The position numbers were made by a program, and so were the translations under genes. A stretch of 64,000 nucleotides of DNA from assembly GCA_949358305.1 (NCBI GenBank), contig OX442324.1, forward strand, positions 3,168,001-3,232,000, read 5' to 3'. Source of the DNA: Strigamia acuminata. Taxonomy: Eukaryota > Arthropoda > Chilopoda > Geophilomorpha > Linotaeniidae. Under the pieces are notes generated by a model. That model worked only from the letters and a program-made list of their open reading frames with translations, had not been told where the DNA came from and ran no database searches. This document shows positions 1 to 12,300 of the stretch, piece after piece (within the stretch, counting starts at the first letter, position 1; each line of letters begins with the position of its first letter).

Positions 1-39
1 ATTCTTTTTTGTAAGCATGGTTATGCAGTAATTACGTAC

Positions 40-2807
40 CTAGGGCAACTCTTGCGGAAGTGGCTTCATGATTGATCCAGAATGAAACCCATGACAGTTG
101 TACAATTAAAATCGATGGCAAATAAGTTTGGAAAATGAAGTAACCGATGTTGCGTTGCATTTGAAATATCAATGACAGCCGTTGATAAGCACCTGAACAC
201 ATTTTCAAACATTTTTCTAAGTTATTGACATTTTGATTTCCTCTTTTGCATCGCACCTGTTGCTAGGATTTCTACTCTGTCAGTTGTCTCGTATCCAATT
301 ATGGTGACTTGAGGTAATTGTGCTTCTTCCACACCACGGACGGGCACGTTTTCCCAATTCATTATTACATCCAGCACCGTGTAGCCATCTAAAATCATTT
401 ATCAATTGGAGAAATGCAAATTTCCATCCACTATGTGCACTTTTTGTATTTTTTAAAGAAAAATGGAAAAATTATTCAATGTAAATTCAATTTTTTTTTA
501 ATGTATAGTTGCAAACAAAAAGGTTTTTGAACAAATTTGCAACTGCATTAAAAACAACGCATTTTATAATGGAAATTTGAATTTTTTTTTTAAAAAAATA
601 TTATGTAAAATTTTTATTTTGAGAAATTTGAAATATTTTAGAGAGAATTTGCAATGTTTTGAGACAATTTGCAATTTTTTGAGACAATTTGCAATTTTTT
701 GAGACAATTTGCAATTTTTTGAGACAATTTGCAATTTTTTGAGACAATTTGCAATTTTTTGAGACAATTTGCAATTTTTTGAGACAATTTGCAATTTTTT
801 GATATGATTTGCACTTTATTAGACCAATTTCCAATTTTTTTGGAGAAATTTCCTACTTTTTTGGAGAATTTTCCAATTTTTATTGGCGATTTTTCCAATT
901 TTTATTGGAGAATTTTCCAATTTTGATTGGAGAATTTTCCAATTTCTATTGACGAATTCTCAAATTTTTTTGGAGAAATCTCCTACTTTTTTGGAGAATT
1001 TTCCAATTTTTATTGGAGAATTTTCCAATTTTTATTGGAGAATTTTCCAATTTTTATTGGAGAAATTTCCAACTTTTTGGAGAATTTTCCAATTTTTATT
1101 GGAGAAATTTCCAACGTTTCAAACAAAAAACTTACAACTTTCAATTTCAACGGTGCAGTTTTGAGAATCCAACGGATAATAATGCAAATCCATCATACAT
1201 GCTAAAGTAGTAGTAAACCTAAAACAAAAATCAATTTTTTCCTCATTCTGTAATGTCACACTTTTCGCACACCTTTGGGGGGGTAAAGCACATAAAAATC
1301 CCACAAAATTACAACCCTCCAAAATCAGATATTCCTACAACCGGAAAAAGTAATGAAAACTTCAACCTTCTTAATGATGCGCCATATCTAATTTTTTTTT
1401 TCAAATTATAAAAACTAAAAATAAGTAAAAAAAAAAATAAAAAAAAACTTCATTACCTCATGCCATATGCCACATAACCGTCACCGTATAACCTCACCAT
1501 TACATTCTTTTCCGTGACATCATGAAGATAGGAATTTTTATCATTTGCGAAAAAAGTGTCTGGCACCCATATCTTGTTTGCAAATTCGCCCGATAGGGTT
1601 AACACTTGGTTGCGCGTCGAGAAACTAAGTCGCTCGTCACGCCAATATTGATTTAAGTATAAAGTAATGGTATAATCCTATTTCGAACCAATTATTTTAA
1701 TTAATTTTTGATTAAGAAATTAATTACTTGATTTTTTTTTTTACCATGTTCACTTCAGAAATGCTATCGAAACTTGCAATGGTCAAATCCATCCCAATAT
1801 GCAATGGCTTTCCTTAAAATTAAAAGGAATTAAATTTTTAAAAAATTGAGAAATTAATACAAAAATAAATTTTAAAAATAAAAGGAATGAATGCAAAATT
1901 AAATTTTAAAAATACCAGAAATTAATGCAAAATTAAATTTTAAAAATACCAGAAATTAATACAAATTTAAACTTTAAAAAATTAATGCAAAATTAAATAC
2001 AAAATCAAATTTTTTAAAAATTAATGCAAAAACACGGATATTAATCCAAAAACACAGAAAATAATGCAAAAACACAGAAAATAATGCAAAAACACAGAAA
2101 ATAATGCAAAAACACAAAATATTGCAAAAAAAAGACAGAATAATGCAAATACACAAAATTTTGCAAAAAAAAACACAGAATAATGCAAAAACACAAAATA
2201 TTGCAAAAAAAACACAGAATAATGCAAAAACACAGAAAATAATGCAAAAACACAAAATAATGCAAAAACACAAAATATTGCAAACATACAGAAAATAATG
2301 CAAAAACACAGAAAATAATGCACAAATAACTGCAAAAACACAGAAAATAATTGAAAAATAAATAAAAACAACAGAAAATAATTGAAAAATAAATAAAAAC
2401 AACAGAAATCAAAGAAATTAAAAAAAAATAACGAAATACATAATGCAACAAAATTAATGCAACACAAATAAAATAATAACAAAAACGTATTTAAACAATT
2501 TTTTTTTCAAATTTTAAAAATTACCCCCAAAGTTGGGCCGCAATCGAATATCGTAATCTTGTAGTAGATGATCAATGATGCGACTCACGTTGGCAGGTTG
2601 AGTTGAGTTTGAATGTTGTGATGTTGTCAACCTAAACCATTAAACTATTTCATTTAAAATTTAAACTTCCAGTTGAGAAAACATGAATTGAACTTTAAAT
2701 CGAAAATATAAACACACACAAATAAATAAATAAATAAATATGGGATAAACTCACCGACAGACAGATAGGATTATGATTAAGAAGTAATAGAGTTGATGGG
2801 CCGTCAT
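40..2807 (-). CDS. Lcch3: GABA-gated ion channel subunit, LCCH3 (beta-like) type, 3' part cut off
   Basis: Subunit of a pentameric Cys-loop receptor in the plasma membrane of excitable cells. Seven exons are visible: 2807-2755, 2631-2525, 1812-1745, 1677-1457, 1218-1136, 388-257 and 192-40 (817 nt, about 272 residues). The rest (end of M2, M3, M4) lies beyond the left edge. Seen: a start in a hydrophobic leader ([16 protein letters not shown]), the N-terminal stretch [29 protein letters not shown], the loop IWVPDTFF, a Cys-loop with 13 residues between the cysteines ([15 protein letters not shown]), then M1 with [14 protein letters not shown] and the M1-M2 link [10 protein letters not shown]1 and that link read as LCCH3 rather than RDL. 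All joins keep frame; the 388 exon supplies the second and third bases of a Tyr codon begun in the previous exon. Introns 2 and 5 are filled with short tandem repeats. Confidence 0.93.
389..1135. repeat. Intronic minisatellites (20-bp and about 22-bp units) in the Lcch3-type gene
   Basis: Two different arrays share one intron. At 661-800 a 20-bp unit (gagacaatttgcaatttttt) is repeated seven times without change, with degenerate copies on both sides (641-835). At about 836-1115 a roughly 22-bp unit built on ttggagaattttccaa is repeated about twelve times with small changes. The core of the second unit is nearly its own reverse complement. No coding role is visible. Confidence 0.9.
2025..2365. 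repeat. Intronic 20-bp tandem repeat
   Basis: The second intron of the Lcch3-type gene holds an array of about 15 copies of a 20-bp unit (aaaataatgcaaaaacacag) with one- and two-base variants and some copies interrupted by poly-A stretches. Flanks (1860-2025) are diluted versions of related AT-rich words. No gene is visible inside. Confidence 0.85.
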
Positions 2808-3609
2808 TCCTTCAGCCACACAGCGGAAATTGATCTCACTCGTTCACTCGGACTCAGCTGCTCTTAGCTTGTCAGAATGGTTTATGCGCATGCGCTAACA
2901 TGAACCCTTCTTGTGTGGGGATATACACTCACACGAGTTGAAGAAAGAAAATGAGCATTTCCATCGAAAAAACACATCATTTCCCACGATGTTATCGGGT
3001 TTAAAATAAAAATCAAAATTATTTCCTATTAAAATTACATTTTCACATGAAATTTGAAATGATAATCGAAAATCTAAACTTTTAGATAATAACCCAACTA
3101 ACTTAACATGGAGTATCATGCGCGCGCCATCCAAGATATCCCATAGTAACTACAGGATTCCATTAAAACTTTCATCGCCTTTCAAACCAGACCCGTCTCT
3201 TTTTTTCATTCTCTTCCTTTTTTATTTCCTATGGGATCACAATGCGATTAAGAAGCCAATATAACATCCATCATTTGACAACATCCCAACACAAACACAC
3301 TTCTTTTATCACGTAAAGTAAAATATTTTTGCGAAATATATAAAAAAAAAAGTGATCATTTTGTCTGAAAATGTGTTTATTTACTGAATTAAAAATAACG
3401 TTGAATTAAAATTTGCTCGCGATGGTTGTTGATAAAATATTGGCAAGGCAAAGCGGGTGTGTGTTGAGAGATAAAGCGAAAGTTTTGGGCATTTACTTGG
3501 CCATTTGGCATCTGGCTCCAATCGGGCATGCGCTTGCGCAGTAAGAGATGTGGCGGTCAACTTCATTTCTTATATACATGCGCTTGGATTTCAGGCAGAA
3601 ATCGCAACT
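2808..3609. promoter_or_regulatory. Divergent intergenic region between Lcch3-type and Grd-type genes
   Basis: About 800 bases lie between the two divergent start codons (2807 minus, 3610 plus). The stretch must hold both promoters and both 5' untranslated regions. It contains a GC-richer block near 2810-2890 just upstream of the minus-strand start and another at 3460-3550. I see no convincing TATA box. Confidence 0.5.
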
Positions 3610-6600
3610 ATGTTCATTGTTTACACTTTTCGCATCTTTTTCTTGAGTCTTCTGCACGAGTGAGTAGATAAAGTTGCTTTATTAATTTAATATTAATTTA
3701 ATATCATGTCATCATTACGTCATGTCGTATATTGTTAACATCAGTTTGCAGTTTTCAATTTCACTCGAGACTTCCACTGATTGGCCGACTGTCAACTTGA
3801 GTGATGATCTGAGTAAAAATATCAGCAATATATTGGAAAAGTTGCTCAAAGATTATGACAGTAGTCAAAGACCGATATCACAAACTGGTAATTGAGTGGC
3901 GAATAGGGGATTTATTGGTTTTAAATTTGTTGTTAATGTTTTTTAATTAGATGAGCCGATTAAAGTGAATACTAGCATGTTAGTGCGAAGTATGGGTCCG
4001 ATTTCGGAAATGCGAATGGTAAATTAGTCATTTTATTTATCAATTTTGTAATACATGTTTGAGATGTGTCAATATATATGTATAGAGTATTTTTAATGCA
4101 GAGTTGAAAAATCTCGAAATATTTTGAAAGTTTTAATGAAAAGTTTTGAAAGTTTTAATGAAAAGTTTCGAAAGTTTTAATGAAAAGTTTCGAAAGTTTT
4201 AATGAAAGGTTTTGAAAGTTTTAATGAAAAGTTTCGAAAGTTTTAATGAAAAGTTTTGAAAGTTTTCATGAAAAATTTCGAAAGTTTTCATAAAAAATTT
4301 CGAAAAATTTCAAACATTTTGCAGAAAAATTGAAATATTTCGAAAATTTTACTGAAAAATTGAAATATTTCGAAAATTTTACTGAAAAATTGAAATATTT
4401 CGAAAATTTTACTAAAAAATTGAAATATTTCGAACCATTTACTGAAAAATTGAAATATTTCAAAAAACTTTCTGAAAAATTAAAATATTTCAAATATTTT
4501 CACTGCAAAATTGAATTATTTTGAATAATTTCACTGCAAAATTGTAACATTTCGAAAAATTTTCTGAAAAATTGAAATATTTCGAAAATTTTACTGAAAA
4601 ATTGAAATATTTCGAAAATTTTACTGAAAAATTGAAATATTTCGAAAATTTTACTAAAAAATTGAAATATTTCGAACCATTTACTGAAAAATTGAAATAT
4701 TTCAAAAAACTTTCTGAAAAATTAAAATATTTCAAATATTTTCACTGCAAAATTGAATTATTTTGAATAATTTCACTGCAAAATTGTAACATTTCGAAAA
4801 ATTTTCTGAAAAATTGAAATATTTCGAAAATTTTACTGAAAAATTGAAATATTTCGAAAATTTTACTGAAAAATTGAAATATTTCGAAAATTTTACTAAA
4901 AAATTGAAATATTTCGAACCATTTACTGAAAAATTGAAATATTTCAAAAAACTTTCTGAAAAATTAAAATATTTCAAATATTTTCACTGCAAAATTGAAT
5001 TATTTTGAATAATTTCACTGCAAAATTGTAACATTTCGAAAAATTTTCTGAAAAATTGAAATATTTCGAAAAATTTTCTGAAAAATTGAAATATTTCGAA
5101 AAACTTTCTGAAAAATCGAAATATTTCAAATATTTTCACTGCAAAATTGAAATATTTCGAAAAATTTCACTGCAAAACTAAAATATTTCGAATATTTTCA
5201 CTGCAAAACTAAAACATTTCGAATATTTCAACTGCAAAATTGAAAATTTTCGGACATTTCTGTTGCAAAACTCAAACATTTCAAAATATTTTCAGACATA
5301 CCAAATGGATTGTTATTTTCGACAATCCTGGACCGATTCTCGTCTCCAATTTGATGGTCCCGTCAACCAACTCAACCTAAGTATTCAAATGCTCGATGGC
5401 ATTTGGAAACCGGACACTTTTTTCCACAACGGCCACAAATCATACATCCACACAATGACTGTACCAAACAAATTACTCCGAATCAAACAAAATGGAGAAG
5501 TCTTCTACTCAGTAAGGTAACAAACAAAAATTAACAAAAACAAATAAACTCAAAAAAAAAAAAAATAAATCCTAATATCCGCAGATTGACCATCAAAGCC
5601 TCATGTCCAATGCAATTACACAAGTTTCCAATGGACGTCCAATCGTGCCCCCTAATACTGGGCAGTTGTAAGTATAAAACAAAAATCACAAACCATCCAT
5701 TTTTAAAATTAATTCCTCACATTATTCGAATTTAATCAGTCGGGTACAGCAAAGAAGATTTAATTTTCGTGTGGGGACGAGTCGGCCTGCACAAATCTAT
5801 GGCGCTCTCACAATTCGATTTGATCGGCGAGCCGCAATTGAAAAACTTCAATTTATCCACTTCGCAGAGAGGTAGATCTTTAATCGGACCAGAAATTTCA
5901 TAAATAATTTAATGATAGAATAAACAGGTGTGGAGTTTTCCATGCTTCAAGTGAATTTCACACTTCAGCGCCACATGGGCTTTTTTCTGCTTCAAATCTA
6001 TTTCCCGTGTATACTCATCGTCGTGTTGTCGTGGGTGTCGTTTTGGATCAACCGCGAAGCGACGGCCGATAGAATCGGATTAGGTCAATCAAATCAAAAA
6101 AAAGGTTTAATGGGCGAATGTGCGCTTCGAACTTCGATTTGTTTTAATTCTAGGAATAACCACCGTGCTCACTCTGTCTACGTTCGTGCTGGACACCCGC
6201 AACGATCTACCCAAAGTGTATTATCCCACTGCGTTGGATTGGTTTGTTTTTATGTGCTTCTCATTCGTTATCGCCACGCTCCTAGAGTTTGCCGGAGTTC
6301 ATTATTTCACCAAGGTGTGTGTGTGCGCGTGCGCAGAGCGCTATTCTTTATTTTTTTAAAAAAAATTAAAAAAAAATTAAATTATTAATGAGGTTGGAGA
6401 AAAATTTGAAGTTTTCATCTCATTCATAAGTAATTAAATGCATTCAAAGCTTGTTTTTGGTGGTTCTATTCAAGTAAATGACAATTAAAATTCCACCATT
6501 TTCAACCAATCAATAGTTGCATCCAAACGTCAAAACAAAAGACAGAATTATCTTCTTCTTAAATCACTTAAAGAAGTGAATTCTCGATTAAATCAGTGAT

Positions 6601-7869
6601 TTACTCATTGATTTATGTAAATAATCATTAATCTTAGCAAAATATAGCTAATCTTTTGGAAAAAACGGAAAACCCTGCCTGGACTCAAATAGGCGCCGAG
6701 GCGGTCGGGTCCAAAAAAATTAATAAGCGCCTAGGCCAGGGGTCGGCAACCTGCGGCTCTTTTGATGTCAAGATGCGGCTGTATGGGACCTAATTTAATA
6801 TTGTAGTGGCTCTTTAACAACTTGGAAATTTTGTAAATTGTAACTTTTGGCTCTTCCGTCTCAAAAGGTTGCCGACCTCTGGCCTAGGCGTTTATTTGAA
6901 GTGGTATTTGAATTCTTTCAAGTTGACTTTTCAGAGATACGATGTAAAAAACGTCACATCCTGTTTGAAGATGTCATTTTAGACGAATAGGTGTTTAAAT
7001 TTCTTTTTGTTTTCTATTCTTTTTGTCCAGATTGCAAGTGGTGAACACATAGAAGGCGATTTGTGGGAAGACATAGGTTTAGATGAAGATATAGGCCTAG
7101 TCGAGGATATTTCATATTCAATAACCGAGGTAGGGATTTATTATTAATTTTTGTTCCAAATGAAATATTATTACATTTGTGGGGTTTCCGTACAAGATGG
7201 GCAATTGTTGTTCACTTTTTGCAAGTGAAAATTAATCCAAAGTTGGGTAAAGTGAAATTCGTGTTTGAGTAAACTTTTTCTTTTAACAAAAGTCACGTCC
7301 ACGTTCACAAAACACAAATAGACGTCGAACGCAATATGGGTTCGGGGTACCCGAGGCAGAAAGGAAACGCGCCAAAGATTCGGGGATGTAATTGTTTGCC
7401 AAAGGAAATGCAGCCAACCTGTCAAGTGTGTTCATCTGCGATTATATACACACACAGACAGAAGTTGGCTAACAACTCTCATGACGTCATCCAGATTCCC
7501 AAAGGTTTGAAAAATGAAGGAGAAATTGATTTTTCTTTTGTTTAGATGCGCAAAAGTGATGAAACCGGGTGTGAGTCGCGTGTGATGAAGGCGGAAAACG
7601 AAATGCCTCCGAATGCGAACGTACCCCCAACGCGTTCGGTCGCTGTCCAAACCCATCACGGGTTCTCGTTTTGGAAGCAGTTCTGCCTGTGTTTGACTGC
7701 GGACGAGGATTACAGGCAAAGAAATCTGGACAGACGGCCACGAAGCAACACTGATGTAATGAATAGTGTGAGCAAAATCGATCGTACATCGAGAATTTTA
7801 TTTCCACTCGTGTTTACGCTCCTCAATCTGATTTACTGGTTTGCTTTCACTCGACAAACAAAAGCTTAA
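3610..7869 (+). CDS. Grd: GABA-gated ion channel subunit, GRD (alpha-like) type, complete
   Basis: Cys-loop receptor subunit of 478 residues. Exons: 3610-3659, 3745-3887, 3951-4018, 5296-5516, 5585-5667, 5740-5871, 5928-6083, 6154-6314, 7031-7129, 7546-7869. Seen in order: leader [33 protein letters not shown] and [12 protein letters not shown] in the ligand domain; Cys-loop [16 protein letters not shown]1 [20 protein letters not shown]1-M2 link [12 protein letters not shown]2 and M3 including [19 protein letters not shown]; then HYFTK, a short acidic loop, and M4 ([19 protein letters not shown]) just before the stop. The WKPDT, ADR and LDWF patterns match the GRD branch. The M3-M4 loop is short. 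The acceptor at 3744 rather than 3751 was chosen because only it keeps frame. In Drosophila, GRD co-assembles with LCCH3, here the head-to-head neighbour. A likely poly(A) signal is near 8170. Confidence 0.93.
4100..5290. repeat. Minisatellite with 242-bp higher-order repeat in Grd-type intron 3
   Basis: Nearly the whole 1.28-kb intron is tandem repeat. From about 4115 to 4320 a 22-bp unit (fragment gttttaatgaaaagtttcga) repeats about nine times. From about 4320 a roughly 30-bp unit (fragment attgaaatatttcgaaaatt) takes over. Eight variant units form a 242-bp super-unit repeated three times essentially identically, at about 4325, 4567 and 4809. It decays into single units up to the acceptor at 5295. 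Confidence 0.93.
6737..6881. mobile_element. Small hAT-type non-autonomous element (MITE) with 8-bp target duplication
   Basis: A 145-bp insertion in intron 8 of the Grd-type gene. Its ends are inverted: CAGGGGTCGGCAACC on the left and GGTTGCCGACCTCTG on the right. Both sides are flanked by the same 8-bp sequence gcctaggc (6729-6736 and 6882-6889). Termini starting CAGGGGTCGGCAA and 8-bp duplications are typical of hAT elements. It is too short to encode a transposase. Confidence 0.9.
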
Positions 7870-9398
7870 TCTCAATTTCACACGTTTGCAGTTGACGTGT
7901 ATTTTTTTAGTACCGGTATTAATTACATATATATAGCATTTTTGTGACCTACTTGCTAGAATCTGTTTTCGACTTTGCAAATCAAGTTTTGGTTGATTTA
8001 TTTGATAAAAAATAAATCCATCACTTGGAGTGGAAAAGTGACGCCAAGTGATGTTGGTTTTGGTGCGTTTCAAAACATTCGTTTTATAGTGTAAAGTCAG
8101 TTTTATTCTCGTTTCGTTTCTTGCCAGGAAAGGAAAACAAATCAGCAAATTGAAATTTTTTATTCTTATGAAAATAAAATAATTTAGGCATTAAAAAAGA
8201 CAGTGGTTTTTCTTGTTTACTTGCATAATAATGAAAATTTGAATACATTTATTGAAGAAATTTCGTATTTTTGCAGTAGAAATTTAAGTTTTGCCACAAT
8301 GGCTGGCTTTATTTCAGCTGATTTGTTTTCATTTTAAAAAGAGAACATTTAACTTAGGATGACTAAGATAAGTTGCATAGTACTAATTCGATGGTGCTCT
8401 ACAACTTTGTAGTTGGAAATTTTGCCGAATCTTAAACGGTTTAAAAGTTAGAAAGTGAATGACCTTGAAGATGACCTTCCGGGTCAAATTTAAGGTCACC
8501 ACTGCAGTTGGCGCCATAATCATCAGACAAGATCGGATCCCTTTAAATGATGATGAAAAATTTCCAGATGTAAAATTCGGTGGTCAAACCTTGTGTCGTT
8601 TCATCTAAAACGCGAACACATGCCAACTGGGGTGCTGGGCAACCGTCATTCCTCCTGGATTCAGCGGTAGGCATGTTTACTACATAGTTGACAATAGACT
8701 TTAAAGGGAAGCTCAGTGAGGATGGCTTTATCTTAAAATTGAATCTACTAATTAATAATAATAATAAAGTGATTCATCATCATTTGTCAAGTTTAACCCT
8801 TTCACTGTCAAATCCACAAATATACCTTGTGCCTGACATTGAGGGTCTGTGCATGCAAAAAATACCCGACAGTAGCTGCATTCAAAAATAAAAATAACAA
8901 TTTTAGTTTAAGTGTACTTTAAGTTTTAACATGGGTTTAAAGTCGTTTAAACAGGAAATGATGTCATTTTTGGTTTAAAATTGAAGTAAAACACAAAATA
9001 TTTTAGTTTTTGAATGCTGCAGCTACTGAAATGATTAAAACACAAGGATGCACAATACCCTAGGAACAAGACTGGTAGTGTTGCTACTTTTTCGGTGAAA
9101 CTTAGAGCTATGCCGGACGGAAGTTTGTTGATGGAGATCAAATTGCCGATCGATAGAGAAAAGTATCCTGGTTCAAAACAGATTCTACTGTAGGTAGTTA
9201 CCATACAAAACTACAACAAGCAGTATAGATTAGAAAAAGCCTCAACTAACAGGTGTAGAGACTCTAAAAGCGGTGTTTAGACAAAAAGGCCAGACACGAA
9301 AGTACTAAAATTATAAATAATAAAAAAGTTTGTAATTTATTGTGTATTGTGACCAAATAAAAGTGGTAAAAGTGGAATTATGTTCTTTAATCATTGAT
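7870..9398. other. Intergenic region between convergent Grd-type and CG8916-type genes
   Basis: About 1.5 kb holding the 3' ends of two convergent genes. AATAAA-like signals occur near 8170 for the plus-strand gene. The stretch 8340-9300 has no convincing reading frame. Its higher GC content and mixed sequence look like decayed repeat DNA, but I could not identify a family. Confidence 0.5.
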
Positions 9399-12300
9399 TT
9401 ATAAATACAAATACCAATAGCAGAGATTAATTAGAAGAAATGTGAGAGGGAATATAACTCGTGATACTCTGTCAATTTGACTGACACTGTTCATTTGTTC
9501 GCGGTGCTGGGCCACAGGTCGGTACATTTTGCTTCTGATAGATGAAATCCTTTTTGAGAGGGTGGAAACACGCGAAACCTTTAGTAAATGTCATCAATGC
9601 TGTCATCACTGATAGATAAATTGGGTAAATATTAAGCATTTACGCTTCCATTTCCTACCTCGGTCTCATCGGTGTTGTCGTCGCCATCTGCTGAGAAGGA
9701 GTCCACCGATGTTGGTATAAGGTAGAGTTCTCCACTGCCGACTTTGGTGAAATAGTGAACAAATGCAAACTGGATTATTGTTGCAAATATAAATACGAAA
9801 CTGATGACGACGAAGAAGTCCAGTGCTGTGGAGTAGGACACTTTGGGCAATGCGCTTCGACTTTCCATGCCGAGAAAGGTCATTGTTAGAATGGTAGTTA
9901 CACCTGGAAATTGGTAATCGGGTTTTATAAAGATAAAATAGTCGTTCCTTGATTTGTGCGAGGGGGTATACCTCTTTTGTAACAGAAAGTTTGGACTGGC
10001 CTAACATTTAAATCTAGTTCTGGTTCTTGGCCGAAGAACTAGATAACTGCCGAATAACTATATAACTGCCGAAAAACTAGATAACTGCCAAAGAACTAGA
10101 TAACTGCCGAAGAACTAGATAACTGCCGAAGAACTAGATAACTGCCGAAGAACTAGATAACTGCCGAAGAACTAGATAACTGCCGAAGAACTAGATAAAT
10201 GCCGAAGAACTAGATAAATGCCGAAGAACTAGATAACTGCCGAAGAACTAGATAACTGCCGAAGAACTAGATAACTGCTGAAGAACTAGATAACTGCCGA
10301 AGAACTAAATAACCGATAACTGGCAAAATTATTCAGAACTAGTTTCAAATGTTAGGCTAGCCCAAACTATTTGGTGCGAACTTATGGTTGTCACGACAAC
10401 AGTACCTAACGCAATCCTGTCAGCTGTAGCTTCTCTATTGATCCAAAAAGCAACCCACGATAGAACGACGAGTAAAGTGCAGGGTGCATATACTTGTATG
10501 ACGAAATAGCCCATGTGCCGTTGAAGGTGGAAAATGACTAGAAGTGTAGAATATTCACCTAATTGATAATGGAAGAAAATTGTACATTTGTTAATGCATT
10601 CTTTATACTTAATTGAGCATTTTACTACCGTTATTCATTATTTTGGTGGCATTTCCGCTAGGAGACTTGATCAAATCAAATTGGGACATCTTCATGTCAG
10701 AAGCGATAACTACGCTCCTTTGTGAATTCCATCGGTAAATGACATTTTCTTGGGAGTAGCCAACTGGGTTTAGTCAAAATCAATAATTAGGTTAAAAATG
10801 ACTATAATCAACTCACAGCTTCCAACTTGAAGGGGACATTGTTGATGATCCATTGGAAAATTTGCCAAATTCATTAAGCAACTGGCTTTAATTGTCAGTC
10901 TAGAAAATGTGTTTTTTTTTTAAATTACTTTCCAAGTTTTAGGGTTAAAGCTCATCAAACCAAAACCCAAAATGCAAACGAATGAAATATTCTGGTGTTT
11001 TCAGTTTTTGGTTTTGGTTTTAGCTTTTAGTATTAAGCTAGGTTCACACTATGTTCACAATACGTCATTACTTTCTTTCCCACAATGAACCTTATTCTTG
11101 CGATGCTGTTATTTCTTACCGTGAACACAATGTGAACTTTGCTTTAAGTTACCTTTGAGAGTACAAGACCCTTCCATCTTTTTCCAGCCGCACAAATTTG
11201 TTTGGTACAGTAATCACATGGACATAGGAAAACTTTCCATTGAAGAAATAAGTGTCCGGCTTCCATATGCGTTGCAGCATGTTTATACTCAACGTCATGC
11301 TATCAAGACTACTCTGGAAAGCCAAGCGCCGGTCAATCCATGTCTGACGAAAATAGCAATCCATGGAGTATGTCTGACATGTTAAACAAAAAAAGGAAGT
11401 ATCTACTGGCAGGGGACAGTGCTTTGGTTCAAAATATGCATTGATAAATGTATCTGGGTTCACGTTTTCTGCTTAAAGCCTAGTACTCATAACACCATTC
11501 CGTCCTTGGAATGGTAACAGGAATCAAAGTCTTAAGTTTCCTGCCAAGGGTGGTACTCATAACAATATTGTTTAGACTCTGAATCACCCTTGCAAGTGGA
11601 AACGAATTGTTTCCGGCCCGATGGTGCACGGAAAAAATTTTTTCAGACTCTGAATAAATTTTGTCTACCCAGAATTCCCTTGTTTTTTATCTAAAATTTG
11701 CAACTGGTCACAGCCGGTTGCAAACAAAGACACCCAACTACTACAATTGAACACGTTGTTTGTTGAAGGTTAGTAGAATTATATTTTTGCCTGCATTTCA
11801 GACAAAATAAATGCTTTTTAGTTGCAAAAAGACCAAAACTGATTTTAAAATTATTTAAGCTAAGTACACATAAGACTTTCAGACTCTGAATATTCAGGTT
11901 GTCGCACCGCAAAAGAAATGATTCCGACTGTGTGTTTGGCTGTGTCTTTCTGTGTAATTACAAATGGCGACCACTTTTACAAAATATTGTAGTTTGATTG
12001 TGCAAAATCAATGGATTACAGTATTGTTAAATTAATAATTAATAATAAATTATGAAATAAATTAATCCAACATTTTTAGTATTGTCTGTCTTTGCATTCA
12101 GTATCCACCTCCATCACGATTGATCGCATTACCACAATGCATTCTGGGTACTCAGAATTTGTTCGTGCACAGAAGCAATTGAATTTTTCTTTGCACCATC
12201 ACTGCCAGAAAGAATAGAATTACGGTCGCTAGAAAGTTTCTATGTGCGGTAAGCGGAACTATGTGTACCACGTCGACCAAAACTTCTGGCCGCTCGCGGA

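Noticed and set aside
2021-2482. Long minus-strand frames of Phe/Cys/Ile-rich peptide
   Set aside because: Translation of the 20-bp intronic repeat in the Lcch3-type gene; open in several frames at once, so not coding.
4266-5008. Overlapping open frames of 64-81 codons on both strands, repeated every 242 bp
   Set aside because: They are by-products of the tandem repeat: low-complexity Lys/Phe/Tyr/Asn peptides on both strands, inside an intron of a well-supported gene.
7336-7545. Plus-strand open frame directly upstream of the last Grd-type exon
   Set aside because: It is intronic: the acceptor gtttag at 7545 joins in frame to the exon ending at 7129, and the upstream frame has no receptor similarity.
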